Below the pieces are notes generated by a model. That model saw nothing but the letters and a program-made list of their open reading frames with translations. It was not told where the DNA came from and did no database searches. Below are positions 16,529-24,809 of a stretch of DNA of 50,301 nucleotides, piece by piece. Numbering within the stretch: the first letter of the stretch is position 1; every line of letters begins with the position of its first letter. The position numbers and the translations under genes are program-made. This DNA comes from an uncultured Kiritimatiellota bacterium (GTDB lineage Bacteria; Verrucomicrobiota; Kiritimatiellia; RFP12; UBA1067): contig CAKULV010000020.1 of assembly GCA_934667425.1 (NCBI GenBank), positions 1 to 50,301 of the forward strand. Direction: 5' to 3'.

Positions 16529-18835
16529 ATGAACACGAAGATCATGACTCTTTCATTCGTTTCGGCGCTCGCGTCCGCGCTCACATCGTCGGCGGCAACA
16601 ACGTATAAGTCTGCGGCGTCCGGCGACTGGGATCAGCCCTCGACGTGGGGAGGAACGGTTCCCGTCGCTTCAGGTGACGAGACGGTCGAAGTCTCCGGCC
16701 ATTCCGTGACGAATTCGGCCGACGCGCTGACCGTCTACACCCTCAAAGTCGGCGCGAGGACGACGGGGTCTGACGCGCAGGTCGTGAAAAGGGGCGGCTC
16801 GTTCACGAGCTCCTACCTGACGGAGATCGGCTCCGCCCCAAACCGCACGGCGCCGTCTGTCCTCGAGATTGAGGATGCAACGGCGAAGTTCGAGAAATAC
16901 AGGCTCGTCATCGGCCGCGACGGCGGGAACGCGACGCTTCGACTGAAGGATTGCGTGCTGGAGACGAAAGCGGAATTGCTGATGGGCATCAATACGGCGA
17001 AAGGCGCGGCCCCCAACCGAATGGAACTCTATCGCTCGGTATGGACAAATCAGGTCCCCTTCCGTATTGGATACCAGTCGCTCGGCACGAACATCGTTCG
17101 ACTTGTGGATTCGTCATTCCATGCCGGATCACTGTCCATTGGTGGTGTCGGGAACGATGGCACTGCGATTGGCGACAATTTCCTTGTTGCCGAGGGCTCG
17201 GAGGTTGAAGCCGGCGAGATTCGCGTGCCGAACGGCGTCACCTATCGCGGCCATGTGGTTATCTCCAACTCGACGATGAAGGTTTCGCAGATGCTGCTTG
17301 GATACGTGGCAAACACCACGAACACGCTGACGTTCATCGACAGCCCTCGTCTCCAATCGTCATCCTACTCGTATATGGGCTACAAGCCGGAGACGAAGAC
17401 CGTCATCCGGATCCATGATCAGTCGGGTGCTGACGGGAAGGCTTCGGCCGATGAGCAGCTGAAAAGCCTAATCTTCCGCTCCGTCGAAGGGGAGCGTCGG
17501 GCATTTGAGGTGGAGATCGCCGGTGGCGTTTGGAAGAGCTCCGAGCGCTTTATCGTGTCCCAGGCGCATAACGACCGCACGTTTGCATTCCGTGACATGA
17601 CGTTGCCGATGAATCGTCTGGATGTGGCCACGCATGCCGGAGCGCCGAGCTGCCTTATACTATCGAACTCCGTATGGAAGGTCCCCGGCCCTCTTGTGAT
17701 TGCCGACGGCTATGGCATGGCAGGCTCATGCAGGATATTCGATTCGGACTGCATCTGTTCGATGCTGTCGGTTGCCGACGAGTCGGGCATTTCACCTCAC
17801 GATGAGCAGAACATATCGGGCGAATTGCTGTTGAGTGGCGGTACGATGGTCTGCCCTGGCGACATTTACGTTCGCCGCGGATCGGGACGGATCATAGTGG
17901 AGCGCGGCGCCAAGGTCACGTGCGGGCGGCTTTTCTTGCCAAACCATGCCGGTGCGCAGGCGACACTGGCAATCGACGGCGGATCCGTGCTGACGGTCAC
18001 GAACTGGCTCGTCATCGGCAACCACTCCGGCACATCGTGCGAGGTGGCGGTAAGGGATGGCGGACAACTCATTGTTTCGGAAGATTGCGAAAAACCTACC
18101 GCGTTCGGGTTGGCTCCCAATGCGTTCTCGTTTACGGTCTCAGGCGAGGGAAGCCTCGTCTCCATTCCCTTTGAAACGGCTTTCGCAACGGAGTCAGGCA
18201 CGTCAGGGACGCTCAATCTTGACGGAGGTGTGTTTGAGACTAATGGGTTCGGTTCGCCTAAAGACGGTGCCAGGCAGACCATAAATTTCAACGGCGGCAC
18301 AGTGAGGGCATTGCTGTCCGGCACGATTACCGGGGCAAATTCGCTGAACTATGTCGATGTAGGAGGGGCGGTTTTCGATACGGGGAAGGTTGATGGGGAT
18401 GTCATCATCGGGAGTGTGCTGTCGCATAAAGGCGATGAGGATGTGCGGGATGGAGGACTTGTCAAGAAAGGGACTGGTCGGTTGCTTCTGTCTATGGAAA
18501 ACACCTTCAACGGCCCGGTGTCGGTAGAGAATGGCGTTTTGGTAATGGCTTGCCGCGAAGTAGCCGCGATCCAATCCGGAACTCGCATATCGCTTGATGT
18601 CGCCAACGGTGCGTATCTTGACAGGCTGGATGAGTCCTGCCGATACCCTGATGGCATGGTGATTTCGATTGTTGATGATGGTAGGCTCATCCCCGGCAAG
18701 AGGTATGTGATAGCCGCGAACTGGGATTCGTCCGGGAACGTGACGGTGAATCTGCCGGACGGCTGGATATCCCGTACTTCAGGCACCGACTTGGTTGCTC
18801 GAAGGGTCTACGGATCAGTCGTCGGGATACGGTAG
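16529..18835 (+). CDS. Exported beta-helical surface protein with G8-like N-terminus
   Basis: The 768-residue protein starts at ATG 16529, eight bases after AAGGA. A signal peptide (MNTKIMTLSFVSALASALTS) is followed by a G8-like opening (ASGDWDQPSTWGG, then TVPVASGDETVEV). The body is a long series of short glycine/asparagine-rich beta-strand repeats (LRLKDCVLETKAELLMGIN-like), as in right-handed beta-helices. Near the C-terminus is one autotransporter-associated strand repeat (GGLVKKGTGRLLLSMENTFN, GPVSVENGVL). It ends in YGSVVGIR. No catalytic residues are seen, so adhesion or polysaccharide holding is likelier than catalysis. It belongs to the operon of the genes at 11891 and 13907. Confidence 0.65.
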   Translation: MNTKIMTLSFVSALASALTSSAATTYKSAASGDWDQPSTWGGTVPVASGDETVEVSGHSVTNSADALTVYTLKVGARTTGSDAQVVKRGGSFTSSYLTEIGSAPNRTAPSVLEIEDATAKFEKYRLVIGRDGGNATLRLKDCVLETKAELLMGINTAKGAAPNRMELYRSVWTNQVPFRIGYQSLGTNIVRLVDSSFHAGSLSIGGVGNDGTAIGDNFLVAEGSEVEAGEIRVPNGVTYRGHVVISNSTMKVSQMLLGYVANTTNTLTFIDSPRLQSSSYSYMGYKPETKTVIRIHDQSGADGKASADEQLKSLIFRSVEGERRAFEVEIAGGVWKSSERFIVSQAHNDRTFAFRDMTLPMNRLDVATHAGAPSCLILSNSVWKVPGPLVIADGYGMAGSCRIFDSDCICSMLSVADESGISPHDEQNISGELLLSGGTMVCPGDIYVRRGSGRIIVERGAKVTCGRLFLPNHAGAQATLAIDGGSVLTVTNWLVIGNHSGTSCEVAVRDGGQLIVSEDCEKPTAFGLAPNAFSFTVSGEGSLVSIPFETAFATESGTSGTLNLDGGVFETNGFGSPKDGARQTINFNGGTVRALLSGTITGANSLNYVDVGGAVFDTGKVDGDVIIGSVLSHKGDEDVRDGGLVKKGTGRLLLSMENTFNGPVSVENGVLVMACREVAAIQSGTRISLDVANGAYLDRLDESCRYPDGMVISIVDDGRLIPGKRYVIAANWDSSGNVTVNLPDGWISRTSGTDLVARRVYGSVVGIR

Positions 18836-19045
18836 GTGCCATTGCCTGTGGCCATTGTCGCACATCTCGTCAACTACATTCCGGAGACTCCTGTCAAAGG
18901 TGTTCGCCTGTGCTTGAAGGACGGTGAACGCGCTACACTCGAGGAACCGCTTGCCGACAGGCCGCAGACAGTGCAAATAGGCGCGGACGGCAAGTTGCCG
19001 AACTTCGGAATGTACGCAATCGTCACCATCGCCAACCTGAAATGA
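18836..19045 (+). pseudogene. C-terminal fragment of a glycosidase-like paralogue
   Basis: Immediately after the preceding stop, 69 codons encode VAHLVNYIPETPVKGVRLCL and ADGKLPNFGMYAIVTIANLK. These align along their length with the last 62 residues of the gene at 11891 (VIHLVNYHPEEPVAGAKVRL ... KDGALPRFVQYLMINV). No ribosome-binding site or upstream domain is present. It is most simply the surviving 3' end of a duplicated gene whose body was replaced by the surface-protein gene. The gap 19046-19113 holds nothing recognisable. Confidence 0.65.
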
Positions 19046-19113
19046 AGGGAACGACGCAATTACTGGGATCGTGACGGTCTCCCTGCAATTTCCAATGAGC
19101 GACCTGAAGGCGA

Positions 19114-19569
19114 TCACATCTTCAGCAGCTGCTTGCGCAGGGCGATGGCCACGGCCTCGGCGCGGTTGGAGGCCCAGAGCTTCTGGAAGATGACGTTGAT
19201 GTGGTCCTCGACGCCGTCCTTCCGGATGCCGAGCTGGTTGGCGATCTCCTTGTTGGTGAGCCCAAGCGTCATGGACTTGAGGACGTCGCGCCCGCGCCGC
19301 TCGGCAAGCCGCCTCAGGATGGCGTTCGGGCTCCAGTTGTCGATGTCCGTCACGCAGACGCCCGAGACGGCGATCTCGCAGCCGACCGACAGCCCGCGAA
19401 TCGCGTGCGGCGTCTCGCTGACGTCGACTGGCACGATGAACGCGCCGCTCTCGATGTTGAAGCGACCGTCCTCGTTGCTGTCGCAGGCCCTCGACGCCAT
19501 AGGGTGCGACAAGAAGGCGGACGTCGCGGAACTGCTGTGGGGCCCGAAGCCAACTGCCACAGTCGCCAC
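19114..19569 (-). pseudogene. C-terminal remnant of a LuxR-type regulator with an OB-fold-like segment
   Basis: The reading frame (up to 151 codons from a GTG at 19569; ATG 19500 is also possible) ends in a clear LuxR-type helix-turn-helix (MTLGLTNKEIANQLGIRKDG, VEDHINVIFQKLWASNRAEA). Before it is a segment PHAIRGLSVGCEIAVSGVCV. This resembles the small beta-barrel found in the sensor region of large membrane regulators and histidine kinases. The first 40 residues are low complexity and there is no clear Shine-Dalgarno or transmembrane part. A truncated larger sensor-regulator is the best reading. A short functional regulator cannot be excluded. Confidence 0.5.
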
Positions 19570-19637
19570 TACCGCCTAGCCCCAAACGAACGGGGCGGCG
19601 CACCACTAACCCATTACCTGTAGGCAAGTCCGCGTGA

Positions 19638-19666
19638 TTGCCTTTTCGCCTTACATGGGGTATAAT
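19638..19666 (+). promoter_or_regulatory. Promoter of the SGNH/alpha-beta hydrolase gene
   Basis: TTGCCT (19638-19643) and TATAAT (19661-19666) are separated by 17 bases. Transcription from about 19673 gives a leader of about 41 bases that contains AAAGGAG (19699-19705), eight bases before the proposed TTG start at 19714. Confidence 0.65.
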
Positions 19667-19713
19667 GCTCCCCGTTGTCTGGATTGTCTGCCTGGAAGAA
19701 AGGAGTTTGGCGG

Positions 19714-22128
19714 TTGCCCTGGGGGCGACGGCCGGTTTTTATGGATGCACGCTCATTGACTGTTCTCGCGATGTCGGCGGCGTTCTGCGGATATGCTGCG
19801 CAGCCGTCCGCCGCCGAAGCCAAGGCCCCGCTGGTGCAGCTGCCGCCGGCGGTCTACGCCGTTCCGGGCGCGGAGTGCTGCATCTACTTCGCCCAGCTCA
19901 CCGGCGTGGTCAATCCCGCCGGCTGCGCCTGGGAGGTGCAGTGCGCGGTTGGCGCGCAGCAGGACGAGCGCTGGCGCTACGTGCCCGCCGAGGCCGATCG
20001 CGGCAAGGCGCATCGGCTCGTGGTGAGGATGTGGAGCGACGCGGGCGTAATCGCCGCCGCCACCACCACCGTGAAGGTGGCCGCCGCCGCCGTGAAGCCC
20101 GAGCGCCGCGTCACGGCGGCCTTGCTGGGCGATTCGCTCACCAACTGCGGCTACCAGGACCAGGCGGCCCGGGTGGTGCGCGAGGCCGGCTACGCCAACT
20201 ACGCCCCCGTCGGCTGCCATTCCGGCGACAGCGCCTCGTTCAACCTGAAGGAGGGCCGTGCGCCGCACGACGGCTACGGCGGGTATTCGTGGAGCAGCTT
20301 CCTGACGCGCTACAAGATGTCAGTGGACGAGCTCGACGGCCTCCAGGACAAGGCCGAGCGCGAGCAGCTCGAGCATCTCGGCGTGAAGCTCGCGGACGGC
20401 CCCCTGTGGCGCCGCGCGCTGCTGCGCAGCCCCCTGCTCGCCCTCGGCAAGAACGGCCGCCCGGCGCTCGACCTCCGCAACTGGTTCAAGCGCATCGACG
20501 CCGGCCGCGCGCCTGACGTGTTGCTGGTGGAGCTGGGCGTGAACGACCTTTTCGGCGGCGGCGACGAAGGCCGCGCGGAGCGCACGCGGCGCGTGATGGC
20601 GGATGCCGGCCGCCTGCTGGACGAATTCCGCAAGGTGGCGCCCGGGGCGCTCATTGGCCTCGTCGAGCAGAGCGTGGGCAACCTTTCGCAGGACGCCTTC
20701 GGCGCCAGCTACGGATGTCAGCAGACGTCTTTCCACTTCCGCCGCAACATGCTCGCCTACAACCGGGCGCTCGCCGAACTGGCGCGCGCGCGCAAGGACC
20801 CGCTCGTCGAGACAGTCCCCGCCGGCGTGGCGGTGGACCCCGTGAACGGCTACATCCGCCGCGAAGAGCCGGCGAGCGCCGGCTCGAAACGCAAGGTGTC
20901 GCGCGGCGTCAACGCCGTGCATCCCGACGCCGACGGCGGGCGGCAGTTCGGCGAGGCGATCGGCGCATGGCTCGCGGACCGGCTCGCGGCGCATCCCGAC
21001 CTCGGCGCGCCGCCTTTCCGCGAGGCGCCGGAGAAGCACTGGAAGCTCGCGGAGCTGTCGGTGACGCCGGCCTCGCGTCCCGCCCCCGAGCCGGACTGCG
21101 CGTACAAGGACCTCCGTCCGCTCTACCTCATGGGGCGCGGGCCGGGCGGCAAGGCGCGCGAGTTCTTCGCGTACTATGGCGTGCCGAAGGGCGAGAGGCC
21201 GGCGGCGGGCTGGCCGGGCGTGGTGCTGGTGCACGGCGGGGGCGGCACCGCCTTTCCGCAGTTCGCGGACCTCTGGCGCGAGGCGGGCTTTGCGGTGGTC
21301 GCGCTCGACTGGTACAACCAGCGTGCCGCGCCGGGCGCCACGTCCGGGGATCTCGACAAGGTCCCGGTCAAGCGCGTGCCGCTGGAGGGGGGCGTGACGG
21401 TCGGCGATCACGAGTCGGTGGTGGCCAACTGCATCCTCTCGCACTCGTGGCTGCTGGCGCAGGAGGAGGTGGACCGGGGCCGCACGGCGATGGTGGGCCT
21501 TTCCTGGGGAAGCTGGTACGGCGCGGCGGTCGCGGCGGTCGATTCCCGCCTGAAGGGCGTGGTGGAGATCTACTGCGGCGACGCGAAGCCGGGGTGGAGC
21601 GCGCTGGTGAACGGACGCTTCCTCCACGCGGCGAAGACGCCGATGTGGTGGTTCGTGTCCACCAACGACCAGAACGTGACGCCGGAATCCTCCGCCGCCG
21701 GCTGGCGGGAGTGCGCGAATCTCGCGGGCGTCACGATCGTCAACGACCTGCCGCATTCGCACGTGGGCTTCCGCTTCGAGGGCGTGAAGCGGATGGCCCG
21801 GGCGTTCTGCGGACTGGAGCCGCCGCTGCCGAGGCTGGGCGAGGTCTCGATGCGGCGGGTCATGCGTGACGGCGTCCAGAAGCTGGAGCTGAAGGCGAAA
21901 CTGCTCTCCCGCGGCAAGGGCGTGAAGACGTTCAAGGTGGGCTACACCGAGTCGCTTGACCCGGTGGGATGGAAGCGCCCGTGGAAGTACGCGCCGGCGT
22001 GGCTGGCGGGGGGCGACGTGGTGGGAGAGGCACCCGCCGGCACGGTGTCCTGCTACCTTGCCGCCTACGAGGAGGACGAGGGCCGATACCACGACCTCTG
22101 CGGCACGACGCCCTATTTCGCGCCATAA
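19714..22128 (+). CDS. Exported bifunctional esterase: SGNH hydrolase fused to alpha/beta hydrolase
   Basis: The TTG start at 19714 is chosen because AAAGGAG lies eight bases upstream; the first in-frame ATG (19741) lacks a ribosome-binding site. The 804-residue product has an N-terminal signal (RSLTVLAMSAAFCGYA). An SGNH/GDSL domain spans about 130-420: GDSLTNCG with Ser141, GVND with Asn277, and VHPDADGG with His403. An alpha/beta-hydrolase domain of dienelactone-hydrolase type spans about 460-720: an oxyanion-hole HGGGG, the nucleophile elbow GLSWGSW with Ser597, Asp652 in STNDQN, and His683 in PHSHVGF. Both triads look complete. Two esterases in one chain suggest removal of two kinds of ester decoration from one polysaccharide. 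Codon use is very GC-rich. Confidence 0.78.
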   Translation: MPWGRRPVFMDARSLTVLAMSAAFCGYAAQPSAAEAKAPLVQLPPAVYAVPGAECCIYFAQLTGVVNPAGCAWEVQCAVGAQQDERWRYVPAEADRGKAHRLVVRMWSDAGVIAAATTTVKVAAAAVKPERRVTAALLGDSLTNCGYQDQAARVVREAGYANYAPVGCHSGDSASFNLKEGRAPHDGYGGYSWSSFLTRYKMSVDELDGLQDKAEREQLEHLGVKLADGPLWRRALLRSPLLALGKNGRPALDLRNWFKRIDAGRAPDVLLVELGVNDLFGGGDEGRAERTRRVMADAGRLLDEFRKVAPGALIGLVEQSVGNLSQDAFGASYGCQQTSFHFRRNMLAYNRALAELARARKDPLVETVPAGVAVDPVNGYIRREEPASAGSKRKVSRGVNAVHPDADGGRQFGEAIGAWLADRLAAHPDLGAPPFREAPEKHWKLAELSVTPASRPAPEPDCAYKDLRPLYLMGRGPGGKAREFFAYYGVPKGERPAAGWPGVVLVHGGGGTAFPQFADLWREAGFAVVALDWYNQRAAPGATSGDLDKVPVKRVPLEGGVTVGDHESVVANCILSHSWLLAQEEVDRGRTAMVGLSWGSWYGAAVAAVDSRLKGVVEIYCGDAKPGWSALVNGRFLHAAKTPMWWFVSTNDQNVTPESSAAGWRECANLAGVTIVNDLPHSHVGFRFEGVKRMARAFCGLEPPLPRLGEVSMRRVMRDGVQKLELKAKLLSRGKGVKTFKVGYTESLDPVGWKRPWKYAPAWLAGGDVVGEAPAGTVSCYLAAYEEDEGRYHDLCGTTPYFAP

Positions 22129-22176
22129 ACGACTTTTGCCGCCGACACCGCCTCTTTTTAGGCCAAGCCATCCCCC

Positions 22177-22326
22177 ATGACGGACAGTCGCTTCTACTCT
22201 CGCTTCTACAGGGAGCCCGCAACGGCCTCGCACGCCTGCGGCGTCAGCGGCAAGATCCGGGTCGACGCGCTCGCCCATCTCGTCATCGCGGAAGTTCGCC
22301 GCGGTTATTTGCAATTACCCTATTGA
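22177..22326 (+). CDS. Small open frame of unknown status (49 codons)
   Basis: An ATG-initiated frame encodes a basic 49-residue peptide (MTDSRFYSRFYREPATASHA ... VIAEVRRGYLQLPY) between the esterase gene and the promoter of the next gene. No Shine-Dalgarno precedes it and I do not recognise the sequence. Its stop overlaps the -35 box at 22323. It could be a chance frame or a gene remnant. The rest of 22129-22432 holds only the promoter of the next gene. Confidence 0.2.
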   Translation: MTDSRFYSRFYREPATASHACGVSGKIRVDALAHLVIAEVRRGYLQLPY

Positions 22327-22351
22327 CGCGAGAGTCGGGCCATGGTACGAT
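22323..22351 (+). promoter_or_regulatory. Promoter of the beta-helix surface-protein gene
   Basis: TTGACG (22323-22328) and TACGAT (22346-22351) are spaced by 17 bases. The predicted leader is about 75 bases, unusually long for this window, and carries a Shine-Dalgarno (AAGGA, 22419-22423) nine bases before ATG 22433. Confidence 0.55.
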
Positions 22352-22432
22352 GCGCAATCGTTTTAGGATTAGGATATGGTGTCTTGAATCGCTATGGGAT
22401 AGTACTGACTGAAGGAAGAAGGATAAACGAAA

Positions 22433-24766
22433 ATGGCAACGAGCATCCATCATGCCAATTGCATCGCCGCCGCCCTGTGCGCACTGTCGGCATCGGCAAT
22501 GACCTACACCGAGTTCAGGCAGGCCATCGATATCGCGCCTGACGGCGGGACGGTCGTCTTGGAGAACGATGTGGAATTCGACAGCGCGCTTCCGGAAATC
22601 TCGAAGAAGGTCACGATCGCAAGCCCTGTCGGGATGACGAACACGCTCCGGCGCGCCAGTTCGTTCAACGGTCAATTCCTGAACATTTCCGATGCGGCCG
22701 CCGATCTCACGTTCACGAACGTGACCATTGACGGCGGCAAGGAGGAGCGCGCTTATGGCATGTTCATCATCATGACCGCCGGGAAGTTCACGCTGGGCGC
22801 AGGCGCGACGATCCGGAACTTCAACTTCAACGTCACCGGCGCCATCTGGGTTTCTGGTGACGGCATGTTCGCGATGGAAGAAGGCTCTGCGATACGGGAC
22901 TGCGACTACGGCGGCGACAGGTGTTATGGATTAATCCTTCTTGGGAACAGAGACAAAAAGCTTGAAAAGGGCGTACCGGACGGCGTGTTCGAGATGAACG
23001 GAGGCCTGATATCCGGCAACGCGGGGCACTCATCGCAGACCACTGGCGACTACGACGGCGTAATATACCTGTATTCATGGGAAGAAAATAACTGCGCACT
23101 TCGGCTCAATGGCGGTTTGATGACGGGCAACACCTCGGACAACTCGTGCGCGGGCATCTGCGCCGTCTGCGGAACGATGACGCTTTCCGGCGACTTCTGC
23201 GCGACGGGCAACGTCGGCGGCGTCGTGAACGACATCTACAACAGCCGATCAGACATCTACGTGGCGGACAGATACAGCGGAAGGGCGACCATCGTTCCCG
23301 TGGGTACGCCGACCGCCGGCGCGAACGCCTGGAAAATGAAGAAGCTCAACGCTTCGCCCGAAATCGGCGCGGGAAACATCTCTGCGCAGTCAAATCCCGC
23401 CTTGGTGCTCGGGGGATACCACGATGGCACCGATCTCTACTGGCAGGAGGCGATCGGGACGGCCGACGGCGTGTTCAGGTGCGGACAGAAGGAGGAGCTT
23501 TTGGCTGCGGTGACCAACGGCGGATGCATCTGCATTGAGCGCGACCAGGTCTTGAACAGCGTGACGATTCCGAACGGGAAGTCGGTGACGGTGCGAAGCA
23601 ACCCTGGCGAAAGATGGACGCTTTCGCGCACCAGCACGGACCGGTTCTTCGAGGCGCGGACGAACGCGACGTTGAGGTTTGAGGACGTCATCCTCGACGG
23701 ATGCGGAATCAATGGCATGATATTCGGCATCTCGCCCGCCGCCACCATCATCCTCGGCGACGGCGCCGAAGTGCGCAACGGCAACCATACCTCCGGCCCT
23801 TGCATCGCAAGCCTCACGGTCAGCGGCGCGAAGTTCGTGATGGAGGAGGGTTCCGCGATCCGCGACTGCGTTGCAACCTCCACCGGTGGCTATGGCGCGT
23901 TGCTTCGGGTAGGGAACCTTACGACATTCGAAACGCCGCCACGCCTTGAGATGAGGGGTGGACTGATCACGAACTGTACGAGTGCGGCGACAGGGGCCGC
24001 CAGCGGAGGATATGGAGGGATGATCTATGTGCAGAATGCGGTCTTTGAGATGACCGGCGGCAAAATCGCCGGAAACGTTTGCGAAGGATCGTGCGCGGGC
24101 GTGCAACACTATAGTGGCACGATTAGGCTTTCCGGCCAGGCAAGGATCGAAAACAACATGGGAGCCGCGCCAGACCTGTACAAGTCGGGGAGCGGCAGCG
24201 CCGTTCCGCTGTCGGTTTTTGGCGACTTCCGCGGACATGTGGGCATATCGAGCGGGAATCAGGATGTCGGACAGGATACGGAAATCCTCATCGAGACGGG
24301 AGCCACGGGGGCTTGGGGATTCTTCCCGGCGGCGAACGGGTCGGACACTACGCTCGTCGGCACGCCGGACCTTGCAGGCGGCAGGGTGGCGTGGACGAGG
24401 GCGACCGGATGGATCGACGGGGACGGGCTCGCTTCCGCGGCCGATGCGGCGACGGCATGGGGCGAAATGACTCTCACTCTTGACTCGCGCAGCCTTGCGA
24501 CGCTTCCTCATACGTTCAAGGGGACGGCGCTTGGCGTCAACAGCACGGTCACGCTTGTGTTCGACCCAGAGGCGTTTCAGGCATGTCCGCAGCTGCCGCT
24601 CCGCATCGTTTCGGCCGAGGACGGCGCCTTTACGGGCACATGGAGTTTCAATCTACCGCAGCCACGGCGCGGCAGATGGTACGTGCTGCCCCGTTCGGGC
24701 GGAGCCGGTCGAATCGGCTACGACCTCTGCTTCAGTCTGCCTGGCGCGAGGGTGATCATCCGGTAG
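22433..24766 (+). CDS. Exported beta-helix surface protein built from two related halves
   Basis: This 777-residue protein starts nine bases after AAGGA with a short signal-like segment (ANCIAAALCALSASAMTY). Residues about 20-300 and 325-600 repeat one architecture. Each starts with a (F)R...A-(I/V)...GG stretch and a strand motif. Each continues through (T/R)F.(N/D)V..DG, a GA.IRN or GAEVRN turn, and MEEGSAIRDC, which is identical in both halves. Each ends with MNGG/MRGGL-I-(S/T) turns. Short G/N-rich turns of this kind are typical of pectate-lyase-like right-handed beta-helices. No catalytic cluster is seen. The C-terminus is LPGARVIIR, like other surface proteins in the window. A display or binding role is inferred. 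Confidence 0.65.
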   Translation: MATSIHHANCIAAALCALSASAMTYTEFRQAIDIAPDGGTVVLENDVEFDSALPEISKKVTIASPVGMTNTLRRASSFNGQFLNISDAAADLTFTNVTIDGGKEERAYGMFIIMTAGKFTLGAGATIRNFNFNVTGAIWVSGDGMFAMEEGSAIRDCDYGGDRCYGLILLGNRDKKLEKGVPDGVFEMNGGLISGNAGHSSQTTGDYDGVIYLYSWEENNCALRLNGGLMTGNTSDNSCAGICAVCGTMTLSGDFCATGNVGGVVNDIYNSRSDIYVADRYSGRATIVPVGTPTAGANAWKMKKLNASPEIGAGNISAQSNPALVLGGYHDGTDLYWQEAIGTADGVFRCGQKEELLAAVTNGGCICIERDQVLNSVTIPNGKSVTVRSNPGERWTLSRTSTDRFFEARTNATLRFEDVILDGCGINGMIFGISPAATIILGDGAEVRNGNHTSGPCIASLTVSGAKFVMEEGSAIRDCVATSTGGYGALLRVGNLTTFETPPRLEMRGGLITNCTSAATGAASGGYGGMIYVQNAVFEMTGGKIAGNVCEGSCAGVQHYSGTIRLSGQARIENNMGAAPDLYKSGSGSAVPLSVFGDFRGHVGISSGNQDVGQDTEILIETGATGAWGFFPAANGSDTTLVGTPDLAGGRVAWTRATGWIDGDGLASAADAATAWGEMTLTLDSRSLATLPHTFKGTALGVNSTVTLVFDPEAFQACPQLPLRIVSAEDGAFTGTWSFNLPQPRRGRWYVLPRSGGAGRIGYDLCFSLPGARVIIR

Positions 24767-24809
24767 CGGATGTCGGTTTTGGGGAAACAAGCAAGGAAAA
24801 GAGGTGCAT

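Noticed and set aside
20320..22314. Minus-strand frame of 664 codons opposite the SGNH/alpha-beta hydrolase gene
   Set aside because: Low-complexity arginine- and histidine-rich translation with no family signature; the plus strand has two complete catalytic triads.
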